A stretch of 64,000 nt of DNA. It comes from Oscillospiraceae bacterium. GTDB taxonomy: Bacteria > Bacillota > Clostridia > Oscillospirales > Acutalibacteraceae. Both the position numbers and the translations under genes were made by a program. Below the pieces are notes generated by a model that worked only from the letters and a program-made list of their open reading frames with translations, did no database searches and had not been told where the DNA came from. Each line of letters opens with the position of its first letter. The stretch's first letter is position 1. The stretch is taken from assembly GCA_015065545.1 (NCBI GenBank), contig SVQA01000006.1, forward strand, positions 62,001 to 126,000. The letters are read 5' to 3'. Positions 49,705-58,679 of this stretch are shown one piece after another.

Positions 49705-51270
49705 ATGAAAAAACGTTTTATTTCAATAATTCTTGCAGTACTCACAGTGATTACAATGACACTCTGTCTGAGCGGATGCAAAAAGGTGGACGATAACTTT
49801 CCTGTCACCATAGGTCACACAGAAATCCCCGACAGACCAAAAAATGTTGCCGTGCTCTCGGATAATCTTGCTGACATTATTCTCTATATGGATGAATTCG
49901 AATCCCAGATTTGTGCAATAAGCGATTCCTGTACACAGACAGACCTTACCAAATATCTTGAATCCGTGGGCAGCGAAACCAATCCCAGCATTGACGACCT
50001 TGAGAGAAGCGGTGCAGAGTATGTACTCACCGACACTCCTCTTTCCGATAAGATTATCGAAAAGCTCGAAAGCAAGGGTATGACAGTACTTAACTTTATG
50101 GTACCCGAAAATGACAAACAGCTTCAGACCATCTACAACTCTTTAGGCACATTCTTTGGCGGTAAGCCTGACGGCAAACAAACAGCAGATGCTGCTTACT
50201 CCCGTCTTTTCACAACTCTTGAGGCAGCAGTAAAAGAAACCGAAGGCTCAAACATTGTTAAGGTTGCCTGCTACCTGTATCTCAACGAAGACGGCAAGCT
50301 CTGTACCTTTAACGGTTCCGATTGCAACGGAATGGTTCTTGACTACATCGGCGCTGTCAATGTTGCAAGCAATTTCGGAAGTGAAATTGTAGATACAAAT
50401 ATTCTAAACCTTTCCAAACCCGATTATATTTTCTTTGACGATCCTGAGGTGCTTAACTTCCTGCGTAGTGATGAGCAGCTTTCAAAGCTCTCTGCAGTTA
50501 AAGAAAACCGCACCCTTATGATTCCTAAGGAAAATCTTGAGCGTATGGGTGAAACTCTGATTGAAACCCAGAAGAGTATGCTCGGATTCATCTACGATAT
50601 TATTCCGAACGGAGAGGTTACTCCCGACGAGGCAGATGCCAAGTCCTATGCAGAGGACTACGGTATTACAATAACCGATACTATGTATCAGTATCTTGAT
50701 GATGCAGAGGATATTAAGATTATTCAGCAGCGTTTGATGGATTTGGGCTATCTTGTACTGGAGGACAACACTCCCACAACCTATTTCGGACAAAAAACCG
50801 AGACCGCTGTCCGTGATTTTCAGGATGCAAACGGTATTGAATCCACAGGCATTGTTAACAGAACAACCCTTAACAAGCTCTTCCTCTCCACCACTCTTTC
50901 TGTAACAGGTCAGCCGGTAGAACCTCCAAAGAAGCCTGCAACAACTCCCGAAGCAACAGAACCAACCAATCCTTCAAGCTCTCTAACCCCAAGCAACGAT
51001 CCCAACAAAACCTACGACATTGACCTGACACTCCGCAAAGATTTCGAAGTGAACTATGACGAAGGCTTTGAGGATGTAAGGGTAATTCAGGAGCGACTCC
51101 ACGACCTTGGCTTCTTTACTCCCGAAGAGGACTACTATACTAACATTTACGGCAACCAGACAGCCGAATCCTTCAAGCTCTTTGAAGCCGCAAACGGGCT
51201 TGAGGTTGACGGTATCGCATCTTACGAAGATCTGCTTGTTCTCTTCCCCAACAATAATCCTAATCAGTAA
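49705..51270 (+). CDS. lipoprotein: ABC substrate-binding domain (BtuF/FhuD type) fused to two peptidoglycan-binding modules
   Basis: About 521 residues. The lipobox is LSGC (Cys about 25). Residues about 45-300 follow the periplasmic-binding TroA/BtuF fold: RPKNVAVLSDNLADIILYM, DDLERSGAEYVLTD, KPDYIFFDDPEVLNFL and ENRTLMIPKENLERMGETLI. Two PG_binding_1 modules follow: DIKIIQQRLMDLGYLV...YFGQKTETAVRDFQDANGI, and DVRVIQERLHDLGFF...GNQTAESFKLFEAANGLEVDG at the C-terminus. They are separated by a Pro/Thr/Ser linker. No permease or ATPase is adjacent. GGAGG lies 7 nt before the ATG at 49705, so the track's ATG at 49699 is rejected. Confidence 0.85.
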   Translation: MKKRFISIILAVLTVITMTLCLSGCKKVDDNFPVTIGHTEIPDRPKNVAVLSDNLADIILYMDEFESQICAISDSCTQTDLTKYLESVGSETNPSIDDLERSGAEYVLTDTPLSDKIIEKLESKGMTVLNFMVPENDKQLQTIYNSLGTFFGGKPDGKQTADAAYSRLFTTLEAAVKETEGSNIVKVACYLYLNEDGKLCTFNGSDCNGMVLDYIGAVNVASNFGSEIVDTNILNLSKPDYIFFDDPEVLNFLRSDEQLSKLSAVKENRTLMIPKENLERMGETLIETQKSMLGFIYDIIPNGEVTPDEADAKSYAEDYGITITDTMYQYLDDAEDIKIIQQRLMDLGYLVLEDNTPTTYFGQKTETAVRDFQDANGIESTGIVNRTTLNKLFLSTTLSVTGQPVEPPKKPATTPEATEPTNPSSSLTPSNDPNKTYDIDLTLRKDFEVNYDEGFEDVRVIQERLHDLGFFTPEEDYYTNIYGNQTAESFKLFEAANGLEVDGIASYEDLLVLFPNNNPNQ

Positions 51271-51290
51271 ATAAATTTTACGCATAAAAC

Positions 51291-51324
51291 ACCGCCGCAG
51301 CTTTGGCTGCGGCGGTCAGTTTTT
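51291..51324 (+). terminator. terminator between convergent genes
   Basis: ACCGCCGCAGC pairs perfectly with GCTGCGGCGGT, then CAGTTTTT. The minus-strand flank GTTTTATG gives weak function the other way. Confidence 0.85.
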
Positions 51325-51332
51325 GCATACAA

Positions 51333-52559
51333 TTATTTAACATATACGGTTCGGTCTGCACGGCCTTTTCTGCCTAAAGCATCTGTATAAAAGTACGATA
51401 CAACATATCTGCCTACCTTATCCTGAGGAATAGAACCGTCAATCTTATAATCATCTTCCATAAGAGTCATTCCTGTATCATAAACCTCAACACCGGATTT
51501 AAGGTCAGCCACCGTTCCGAGTTTTATGGTAAGATCATCCATACCCTTAAACACAGGTTTCTTTTCCATAAAAGGATTCTTGGGATTTGCATCTGTGGGG
51601 TCCCAGTTCTGAACATCACATTCAGGAGCAATCTTGATTGTTTTGGGCTTACCCAGAACATCCTCGCCTCCCTCGTTTACAAATCTGATTTGTGTTCCCT
51701 CTGTACAGTTATCATAAATCCACTTTGCATCACTCACAGAAAGACGGATGTCACCGTCTGTATAGGGTGTACCAAGCTTATTATAATCCTCTGTTATAAG
51801 AGAAGAGGCAGATTTCTTGCTGTATGCAGAAGAGGTAAAGCTGAGCTTATCTTCTCCATTCAAAGAGAAATTGGTACGATAACGATAATATGTGTCTTTT
51901 TCTTCACTGTTCCAGCCGTTACTGTCGCCAATCTTATCGTCTATATGATACAAGGCGATTTCGTCAGGGTTATCACTTTCATAAGTATCATAGATAGAAA
52001 TATCCTTAGCTGTTGAGCAAGCCATTGATCTTACACTCAGATAATAGTTACCCTGATTGTTGTAAGTGTATGCGGTTATACAGCCTGTTTCAAGATTTAC
52101 ATGCAAAGAATATAAATTCATAGTCTTGTTTGTCATATTCTGATCCAATGTAATCTTATTCTTGGTAGAGGTAATGGCTGTAGAGGTTTTTACAACCTCC
52201 TTCGTAGCTTCTTTAACAGTTACAACACAAGACACCGAAGCCTTCTCAACCCTTGCTGTAATGGTTGCCTTACCTACAGACAAAGCATCCACTCTGCCGT
52301 TACTGTCAACAGTTGCAACCTCGGGATTATCAGAAGACCACTTGAGCGCATAGTTGTAGTCAATCTTAACCTTTACATTAAGTCGGTCATACTCGCCAAC
52401 CTTCATCGTTTTTGTAGTACCGGAGATTGAAAGTCCGATAGCGTTCGCTTCATCTGTACTGGAAATTTCATCCGGTAAGGGAATACTCACAGCACAGCCG
52501 AAAAGCTGAAAAATCATAAAGAGCACAAGAAAAAGTGCAAAAATTCTAAATTTCTTCAT
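51333..52559 (-). CDS. lipoprotein with bacterial Ig-like (Big_2) domain
   Basis: 408 residues. The lipobox is LFGC (Cys about 22). An N-terminal Big_2 module (about 45-125) has the usual pattern: KVGEYDRLNVKV, ALKWSSDNPEVATVDSNGRVDALSVGKATITARV and CVVTV. The middle and C-terminal parts carry an unassigned beta-rich domain, ending in a second Ig-like/cadherin-like segment (VKVYD...DALGRKGRADRTVYVK). It is probably an envelope-anchored adhesin or cell-wall protein. AGGAGG lies 7 nt before the ATG at 52559; the track's start 12 codons upstream is rejected. Confidence 0.83.
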   Translation of the reverse strand: MKKFRIFALFLVLFMIFQLFGCAVSIPLPDEISSTDEANAIGLSISGTTKTMKVGEYDRLNVKVKIDYNYALKWSSDNPEVATVDSNGRVDALSVGKATITARVEKASVSCVVTVKEATKEVVKTSTAITSTKNKITLDQNMTNKTMNLYSLHVNLETGCITAYTYNNQGNYYLSVRSMACSTAKDISIYDTYESDNPDEIALYHIDDKIGDSNGWNSEEKDTYYRYRTNFSLNGEDKLSFTSSAYSKKSASSLITEDYNKLGTPYTDGDIRLSVSDAKWIYDNCTEGTQIRFVNEGGEDVLGKPKTIKIAPECDVQNWDPTDANPKNPFMEKKPVFKGMDDLTIKLGTVADLKSGVEVYDTGMTLMEDDYKIDGSIPQDKVGRYVVSYFYTDALGRKGRADRTVYVK

Positions 52560-52634
52560 GCCAAGTCCTCCTGACATTATTATAGATATTATCATTATAA
52601 ATCAAAAACTCTTTTGTCGCAAGATTTTTTTATA

Positions 52635-52663
52635 TATACATAGAAAAAATTATATGCTATAAT
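52635..52663 (+). promoter_or_regulatory. promoter of rlmD-bioY-DUF5662
   Basis: TATACA, 17-bp spacer, TATAAT with a TGC extended -10. Confidence 0.6.
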
Positions 52664-52696
52664 ATAAATATCATCAGTATAAGGATAAGATTTTTT

Positions 52697-53848
52697 ATGA
52701 GCGAACAAAAATATTGTTCTGTAATGAAAAAATGCAGCGGATGTCAGCTTTCAAATATGGACTATGAGCGACAGCTTCGTTATAAACAAAATGAAATACG
52801 AATCCGCTTCGGAAGACTTTGCAAGATAAATAAGATTAAAGGTGCAGAAACCCCTCTGCATTACCGCAACAAAGCCCAGTTTGTTTTTAAAAAGATAAAA
52901 GGCAAAACGCAATGCGGCATATATCAGTCAACAGATAAAACAGTAATTATCACCGACAGCTGTGCTCTGCACACAAAGGAGCAAAACGAAGCCGCAAAGG
53001 TGCTTTGTAAGCTGTTTGACAGCTTTAAGATAGAACCCTTTGATCTTCATCGCCGCCGCGGTCTTGTAAAAAGTGTAATCGTAAGGCAGAGCTTTCACAC
53101 AAACGAGCTTATGATTGTTATTGTCTGTGACTATTCCAAAAACTTTCCTTCTGTCTCGGCTTTTGCTGAAGCTGTAAAAAAGGAAATCCCTGCCCTTGCT
53201 TCTCTTATTCTCACAAAGCATAAGGGTACAACCCTGACAGCGGGAGATAATCCCAAGATTATTTTCGGGAAAGATACAATTACAGACAGACTGCTTGGTC
53301 TTGACTTTATAATCAGCTACAATTCCTTTTTTCAGATTAACCCTTTGCAGACAGAAGTTCTTTACAAAACAGCCATAGATATGGCAAAACTTTCCGACAA
53401 TGACACAGTGCTCGATGCCTACTCAGGTACAGGTACAATCGGAATGATTTGTGCACCTCACTGCAAGAAGGTACATTCGATAGAAATTGTGGAAAATGCC
53501 GTCAAGGACGCAAGAAAGAATGCAAAGCTCAACAATATAAATAATATAGAAGCAGTATGTGCCGATTCTCAGGAATATATAAAAGAACTGTGTGAAACCA
53601 ACACACCCATCACCTGTGCAGTTCTTGACCCTCCAAGAGCAGGCTGCAGCAGAAGCTTTCTTGAATCCCTCGCAAGCTTGGCTCCGGAAAAAATAGTCTA
53701 TATATCCTGCAATATTGATACCCAGCTTCGAGATGTACGTTTTCTTTTAAAACAAGGATATACACTAAAAAAAGTACAGGGCGTTGATATGTTCCCCTAT
53801 ACTAAACACATTGAGTGTGTAGTTTTACTGAGCAAAACTACACAATAG
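52697..53848 (+). CDS. 23S rRNA (uracil-5-)-methyltransferase, RlmD/RumA family
   Basis: 383 residues, shorter than usual because the N-terminal TRAM domain is missing. The Fe-S cluster cysteines are seen at the N-terminus (CSVMKKCSGCQ) and further on (TDSCAL). The SAM-binding VLDAYSGTGTIGMICA, the substrate site LDPPRAGC with catalytic Cys, and the general base segment near the C-terminus (PYTKHIECVVLL) are all present. It makes 5-methyluridine in 23S rRNA (or tRNA in some relatives). An AAGGATAAG site precedes the ATG. bioY follows after 37 bp. Confidence 0.92.
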   Translation: MSEQKYCSVMKKCSGCQLSNMDYERQLRYKQNEIRIRFGRLCKINKIKGAETPLHYRNKAQFVFKKIKGKTQCGIYQSTDKTVIITDSCALHTKEQNEAAKVLCKLFDSFKIEPFDLHRRRGLVKSVIVRQSFHTNELMIVIVCDYSKNFPSVSAFAEAVKKEIPALASLILTKHKGTTLTAGDNPKIIFGKDTITDRLLGLDFIISYNSFFQINPLQTEVLYKTAIDMAKLSDNDTVLDAYSGTGTIGMICAPHCKKVHSIEIVENAVKDARKNAKLNNINNIEAVCADSQEYIKELCETNTPITCAVLDPPRAGCSRSFLESLASLAPEKIVYISCNIDTQLRDVRFLLKQGYTLKKVQGVDMFPYTKHIECVVLLSKTTQ

Positions 53849-53885
53849 AATACAAATACACTTGCACCTTTACAACCGAGGAACT

Positions 53886-54428
53886 ATGAAAAATTCAAAA
53901 ATTATAAGTCTGGTACAAATACCGCTTATGACGGTCATAATTGTCCTGTGCTCATGGATTTGTCTGCCCTTGCCCGTACCTATTACAATGCAGACCTTTG
54001 GCATATATGCAGCTCTTACACTTTTAGGCGGCAAGAAAGGGCTATGCTCTGTACTGCTCTACATACTTCTTGGAGCCGCAGGGCTTCCGGTTTTTGCAGG
54101 ATTTTCCGCAGGACTCTATCACCTTGTTTCCCCTACGGGAGGATATATCTGGGGCTTTGTTTTCTGTGCACTTTTTTTCCTTTTCACAGAAAAGTATGCA
54201 AAAAAATCTTCCTCGTCACAAACACTGTTTCTTTTTCTCGGCACACTTTTGTGCTATACTACAGGCACAATCTGGTTCTGTATCACAGTCGGCACACTGT
54301 CATCCCTTTGGTATGTCCTGATTCTCTGCGTAGTCCCATTCATATTTCCGGATTATCTCAAGATTAAGCTGGCTGTTTTTCTGTCAAAAAAGCTTAAACC
54401 CTTAATTAACAAAACTATCAAGGAATGA
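53886..54428 (+). CDS. bioY: biotin transporter S component BioY
   Basis: About 180 residues with six membrane helices. The BioY pattern is clear: PLPVPITMQTFGIYAALTLLGGKKG (motif with Pro and Gln), LLGAAGLPVFAGFSAG and TGGYIWGFVFCALF. It captures biotin and works with an EcfT/EcfA module encoded elsewhere. The ATG at 53886 follows GAGGA at a short distance; the track's TTG start has no ribosome site. It lies between rlmD and the DUF5662 gene. Confidence 0.93.
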   Translation: MKNSKIISLVQIPLMTVIIVLCSWICLPLPVPITMQTFGIYAALTLLGGKKGLCSVLLYILLGAAGLPVFAGFSAGLYHLVSPTGGYIWGFVFCALFFLFTEKYAKKSSSSQTLFLFLGTLLCYTTGTIWFCITVGTLSSLWYVLILCVVPFIFPDYLKIKLAVFLSKKLKPLINKTIKE

Positions 54429-54432
54429 TAAA

Positions 54433-54981
54433 ATGAGTAAACCCTTTAAACATTTCAGAACAATCACAAAGCATCGTCATAAAGTCATCTCCCACTGCTT
54501 CAAAGCGGGCATCGGCTTTCAAGGACTTTTCCACGATTTGTCAAAATACTCTCCTGCCGAGTTTATTTCGGGCGCAAGATATTATCAGGGCACCAGAAGC
54601 CCAAATGAAGAAGAACGAGTTAAGTTCGGCTACTCAAAGGCATGGATGCATCACAAGGGCAGAAACCGTCACCATTTTGAATACTGGACAGACTACAATC
54701 CTCAGACAAAGATTGTAGAGCCTGTAAAGATGCCTTTGAATTATGTTGTTGAAATGTTCTGCGACAGAGTTGCCGCCAGCAAAATCTACAACGGCAAAAA
54801 CTACAAAAACACAGATCCTCTTAATTACTTTTTAAAGGCAAAGGCAAGACGAGTTATCAATAAAGAAACATCAGATACTCTGGAAAGCTTACTCGAAATG
54901 CTGGCAGAAAAGGGCGAGGCTGAAACCTTCGCTTACATAAAAGAAATGGTAAAAGAGTACAAAAAGCACAGAAAATCATAA
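54433..54981 (+). CDS. DUF5662 family protein
   Basis: 182 residues. It follows the DUF5662 pattern: HRHKVISHCFKAGI, LFHDLSKYSPAEF, ARYYQGTRSPNE, KAWMHHKGRNRHHFEYW and EMFCDRVAASKIYNGKNY. The His/Asp-rich motifs suggest a metal-binding HD-like hydrolase fold, but no activity is known to me. It starts 4 nt after the bioY stop. Confidence 0.8.
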   Translation: MSKPFKHFRTITKHRHKVISHCFKAGIGFQGLFHDLSKYSPAEFISGARYYQGTRSPNEEERVKFGYSKAWMHHKGRNRHHFEYWTDYNPQTKIVEPVKMPLNYVVEMFCDRVAASKIYNGKNYKNTDPLNYFLKAKARRVINKETSDTLESLLEMLAEKGEAETFAYIKEMVKEYKKHRKS

Positions 54982-55013
54982 AAACATCATCATTTTTATA
55001 TGAAACCTCTGCG

Positions 55014-55041
55014 TTGACAAAATCCACCTCTTTAATATAAA
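55014..55041 (+). promoter_or_regulatory. promoter of the 337-aa membrane protein gene
   Basis: TTGACA, 16-bp spacer, TATAAA. Confidence 0.6.
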
Positions 55042-55078
55042 ATTATATTCTCCACTAATTTAAGGGAGTTGAATATAT

Positions 55079-56092
55079 ATGAAAAAATTCCGCAATACGC
55101 TTTTAGTTATATTATCCGTTATTTCTATTCTTTTAAGTTATATTTCCGTTTCTGCAGAGGATACAGAGTATTATCTTAAAGATTTAGGAATGTCACTGAA
55201 CATCAGTGACACGCTCACAGTAAAAACAGCCGAAAACTCCACCCTCCCCAAAGGCTATTATTTAGAGGCAACAAATGAGGACAGCACCCTGCGAATTTCC
55301 ATAGCTATGGAGAAAAACGAAATAACAGAAAAGGTTGACTCCTTTGCAAATCAGTCATCAACATATCTGGATGAGCTGAAATTCAGCCTTCAGAACGAAG
55401 GCTTAAGCGAAGTTAAGGATGCCACCTACGGCTCTGTGCCCTTCCTTGATTATAAGCAGACCACAACATCCGAGTCAGGAGCAGAAACCTTTGAGCTTCA
55501 CAGTATAACCTGCATTGGCGGTATGTCTATTGCCATCGCTTCCGAGTCAATCGGCGACAACTTCACCTCTGACGAGCTTGCAGTCATTAAATCCGCTCTG
55601 GAGAGTATAAGCTTTGACAGTATCAAAACAGAGCAAAAAGAAACCGCAAAAAAAACAACAAAAAAATGGATACTCTCAATCCTTCTTATAGCTCTTGCAG
55701 GCGGTCTTGGAGTTTTCGTGTTCTTATATTTTAAGAAAGCCAAAAAGAAGAAGGCTTTTTTGGCACAGCACAAAGAAAATAGAAATTATGATGTACTGCG
55801 AGGAGCAGAGCTTTCTCACCGAAAAGCTGAGCAAAATAATTTAGGCGGTTACAAAACAAGCGCCGATTTCTTTGACGAGCATTTTGATAACACACCCGAC
55901 CAAAACATTCAGCAAAACAGTATTCCCGCAACCGAGAATACTCCCAAGAAAAAAGCAAGCCCCTTAACTCGAATGGGATATTTTGCAAAAAACCTCTCAC
56001 GAGAGATAAATAAATCCAAGGCAAAAAGCAAAAAATCAAAATCCAAAAAGAAAAGAAAGGCTGAAGACTTTGATATTTTCAGCACAAAATAA
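55079..56092 (+). CDS. signal-peptide, single-helix membrane protein with basic tail (unknown)
   Basis: 337 residues. A signal peptide (about 1-26, ending VSAED) leads to an extracellular domain of about 160 residues with the pattern of a PsbP/lipoprotein-like fold (LKDLGMSLNISDTL...). A membrane helix (about 198-220) and a cytoplasmic tail follow, which ends in a very Lys-rich region (KSKAKSKKSKSKKKRK). It resembles clostridial stress-response or sensor-type membrane proteins, but I cannot assign a family. It has its own promoter, an AAGGGAG site and a terminator. Confidence 0.75.
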   Translation: MKKFRNTLLVILSVISILLSYISVSAEDTEYYLKDLGMSLNISDTLTVKTAENSTLPKGYYLEATNEDSTLRISIAMEKNEITEKVDSFANQSSTYLDELKFSLQNEGLSEVKDATYGSVPFLDYKQTTTSESGAETFELHSITCIGGMSIAIASESIGDNFTSDELAVIKSALESISFDSIKTEQKETAKKTTKKWILSILLIALAGGLGVFVFLYFKKAKKKKAFLAQHKENRNYDVLRGAELSHRKAEQNNLGGYKTSADFFDEHFDNTPDQNIQQNSIPATENTPKKKASPLTRMGYFAKNLSREINKSKAKSKKSKSKKKRKAEDFDIFSTK

Positions 56093-56140
56093 GCCTCTTT
56101 TTTCTAATTTGGAAAGTTATTGTTATTTTCAATAAAAAAT

Positions 56141-56186
56141 ACAGAGAGCTGTTTAATAATTTTTACAGCTCTCTGTTTCTTTTTTC
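56141..56186 (+). terminator. terminator of the 337-aa membrane protein gene
   Basis: ACAGAGAGCTGT pairs with ACAGCTCTCTGT, then TTCTTTTTT. Confidence 0.85.
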
Positions 56187-56196
56187 TCTCTTTTAC

Positions 56197-56225
56197 TTGA
56201 CTAAAATTTCACAAAGTACTATAAT
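56197..56225 (+). promoter_or_regulatory. promoter of serC-serA
   Basis: TTGACT, 17-bp spacer, TATAAT. A leader of about 80 nt contains a CATAGC/GCTATG hairpin. Confidence 0.75.
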
Positions 56226-56312
56226 AGGATATTATCATATATATTTATATATAAATTTAATTTTCGCATAGCAAAAAATCACGCTATGTAAAATACGAAA
56301 GGGTGTCAGTAT

Positions 56313-57398
56313 ATGTCAAGAGTTTACAATTTTTCCGCAGGTCCTTCCGTTCTGCCTGAGTCCGTTCTCAAAAAGGCAGCAGACGAAATGATGGACTATC
56401 AGGGCAGCGGCCAGTCCGTTATGGAAATGTCTCACAGAAGCAAGGTTTACGATGCAATCATTAAGGATGCAGAGGCTCTTCTTCGTGAGGTTATGGAGAT
56501 TCCCGATAACTATAAGGTTCTCTTCCTTCAGGGCGGTGCTTCTTCCCAGTTCGCAATGATTCCTTTAAACCTTATGACAAAGTCCGGCAAAGCAGACTAC
56601 GTTGTTACAGGTCAGTGGGCAAAGAAGGCAGCTAAGGAAGCTGCTCGCTACGGCAATGTTAATATCGTTGCTTCTTCTGAAGATAAGACCTTCTCTTATA
56701 TTCCCAAGCTTGATAAGGCTACATTTACTCCCGATGCAGACTACTTCCACATCTGCATGAACAATACAATCTACGGTACAGTTTACAACGAGCTTCCCGA
56801 TACAGGCGACGTTCCCCTTGTTGCAGACATTTCTTCCTGCATTCTTTCCAGAAAGATTGATGTAAGCCGTTTCGGCGTTCTCTACGCAGGTGCACAGAAG
56901 AATATGGCTCCTGCAGGTCTTACAGTTGTTATCATCCGCGAAGACCTCATCGGCAACGCTCAGGAGATTACTCCCACAATGTTCAACTATCAGACACATG
57001 CTGATAACGATTCTATGTTCAACACACCTCCCTGCTATACCATCTATATGGCTAAGCTTGTTCTTGAGTGGGTTAAAAACGAAATCGGCGGTCTCGACAA
57101 AATGTATGAGCTCAACCAGAAGAAAGCAGACCTTCTCTACAACTTCCTCGACAGCTCCAAGCTCTTCAAGGGTACAGTTGTAGCTGAAGATCGTTCCCTT
57201 ATGAATGTTCCCTTCGTTACAGGCGACGCTGACCTTGACGCAGAGTTCATCAAGGCTTGCACAGCTGCAGGCATCGTAAACATCAAGGGTCACCGCTCTG
57301 TTGGCGGTATGCGTGCATCCATCTACAATGCAATGCCTATTGAGGGTGTTGAGAAACTTATCGAAGTTATGAAGGAGTTTGAAGCAGCTCATGTTTAA
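56313..57398 (+). CDS. serC: phosphoserine aminotransferase
   Basis: 361 residues, the usual length. This fold-type I PLP enzyme converts 3-phosphohydroxypyruvate and glutamate to O-phosphoserine. The start YNFSAGPSVLPESVL, EMSHRSK, LFLQGGASSQFAMIP, DISSCILSRKIDVSRF followed by the PLP Lys in YAGAQKNMAPAGL, and HRSVGGMRASIYNAMP are all family features. The last codons overlap the serA start by 8 bp. Together with serA it draws serine carbon from 3-phosphoglycerate. No serB is in the window. Confidence 0.97.
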   Translation: MSRVYNFSAGPSVLPESVLKKAADEMMDYQGSGQSVMEMSHRSKVYDAIIKDAEALLREVMEIPDNYKVLFLQGGASSQFAMIPLNLMTKSGKADYVVTGQWAKKAAKEAARYGNVNIVASSEDKTFSYIPKLDKATFTPDADYFHICMNNTIYGTVYNELPDTGDVPLVADISSCILSRKIDVSRFGVLYAGAQKNMAPAGLTVVIIREDLIGNAQEITPTMFNYQTHADNDSMFNTPPCYTIYMAKLVLEWVKNEIGGLDKMYELNQKKADLLYNFLDSSKLFKGTVVAEDRSLMNVPFVTGDADLDAEFIKACTAAGIVNIKGHRSVGGMRASIYNAMPIEGVEKLIEVMKEFEAAHV

Positions 57399-58551
57399 TA
57401 TTCTTACACTTAACAAAATCGCCGCTATCGGTACAGACCGTTTAGGCGCAAACTATACAATCGGTGATGCAGTAGAAAATCCAGACGCAGTACTTGTACG
57501 CTCCGCTTCCATGCACGATATGGAAATGCCCGAGAGCCTGCTTGCAATCGCAAGAGCAGGTGCAGGTACAAACAACATTCCTGTTGACAAATGTGCAGAA
57601 GAGGGTATCGTAGTATTCAATACTCCCGGTGCAAACGCAAATGCTGTTAAAGAGCTTGTTATCGCAGGTCTTTTCTTAGCTTCCCGTGATATCGTGGGCG
57701 GTATCGACTGGGCTAAGGGACTCAAGGGCAAGGGCGCTGAGGTAGGCAAGCTGGTTGAAAAAGGCAAGAGTCAGTTCGTAGGTCCTGAAATCACAGGCAA
57801 AAAGCTTGGTGTTATCGGTCTTGGTGCTATCGGTATTCTCGTTGCTAATGCAGCGGTAGCTCTTGGTATGGAAGTTTACGGCTACGACCCCTTCCTCTCT
57901 GTTGACGCTGCATGGAAGCTCAACAAGGACATCGTTCACGCTGCAAGCACAGAGGAAATCTTCAAGAATTGCGACTACATCACTGTTCACATTCCTCTCA
58001 ACGATAAAACAAAGCATACAATCAACGCTGACACTCTCGCAATTATGAAGGACGGCGTTCGCATCCTCAACTACTCTCGTGACGGTCTGGTTGACTCCAC
58101 CGCTCTCCTCGAGGCACTCAAGAGCGGCAAGGTAGCAAAGTATGTTACAGACTTCGCTACAGACGACATCCTCTGCGAAGAAAACGTTATCTGTATGCCC
58201 CATCTCGGTGCTTCCACTCCCGAGAGTGAAGACAACTGCGCTGTTATGGCTGCAGACGAAATCAAGGATTACCTTGAGAACGGTAACATTGTTAATTCCG
58301 TTAACTACCCTGCTCTCAAGATGGCTCGTTCCACAGACACCCGTATCTGTGTTCTCCACTACAACAAGCCCAACGTTATTGCAACAATCACCAGCACACT
58401 TGCTGCTCAGGGTGCTAATATTGAGAATATGGAAAGCAAGAGCCGCGGCGACTACGGTTACATGGTAATCGATGTTGTAGGCTCCAATCCCGGTGCTGTT
58501 AAGGCAACTGAGGAGCTTGAGGACGTTATTAGAGTAAGAGTTATCGAGTAA
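57391..58551 (+). CDS. serA: D-3-phosphoglycerate dehydrogenase
   Basis: 386 residues. This NAD-dependent 2-hydroxyacid dehydrogenase oxidises 3-phosphoglycerate, the first step of serine synthesis. The NAD-binding GLGAIGILVANAA, the Arg in LNYSRDGLVD, the catalytic Glu region and His of MPHLGASTPE are intact. The C-terminus is a short ACT domain (RICVLHYNKPNVIATITSTLAAQGANIENM), not the long allosteric form. The ATG at 57391 overlaps serC by 8 bp and is chosen over the track's TTG, which abuts GGAG. A strong terminator follows. Confidence 0.95.
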   Translation: MFNILTLNKIAAIGTDRLGANYTIGDAVENPDAVLVRSASMHDMEMPESLLAIARAGAGTNNIPVDKCAEEGIVVFNTPGANANAVKELVIAGLFLASRDIVGGIDWAKGLKGKGAEVGKLVEKGKSQFVGPEITGKKLGVIGLGAIGILVANAAVALGMEVYGYDPFLSVDAAWKLNKDIVHAASTEEIFKNCDYITVHIPLNDKTKHTINADTLAIMKDGVRILNYSRDGLVDSTALLEALKSGKVAKYVTDFATDDILCEENVICMPHLGASTPESEDNCAVMAADEIKDYLENGNIVNSVNYPALKMARSTDTRICVLHYNKPNVIATITSTLAAQGANIENMESKSRGDYGYMVIDVVGSNPGAVKATEELEDVIRVRVIE

Positions 58552-58580
58552 TTTCCCCTTTCTTATATAACACAAAAAGC

Positions 58581-58615
58581 ACAGGCTGTATCGGTTTGAT
58601 ACAGCCTGTTTTTTA
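58581..58615 (+). terminator. terminator of serC-serA
   Basis: ACAGGCTGTATC pairs with GATACAGCCTGT, then TTTTTAT. Confidence 0.88.
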
Positions 58616-58623
58616 TATCTTAT

Positions 58624-58661
58624 AACCGAAAGGGCGATGAATACTCATCGCCCTTTCGGTT
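58624..58661 (-). terminator. strong hairpin after the LRR-dockerin gene
   Basis: A 17-bp perfect stem AACCGAAAGGGCGATGA / TCATCGCCCTTTCGGTT with a 4-nt loop. On the minus strand it is followed by ATAAGATATAAAAAAC, so the T-run is poor. Confidence 0.65.
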
Positions 58662-58679
58662 GTATTCCAACACATAGTA

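Noticed and set aside
53862-53886. TTG start for bioY
   Set aside because: No ribosome site before it; the ATG at 53886 has GAGGA upstream and fits the family N-terminus.
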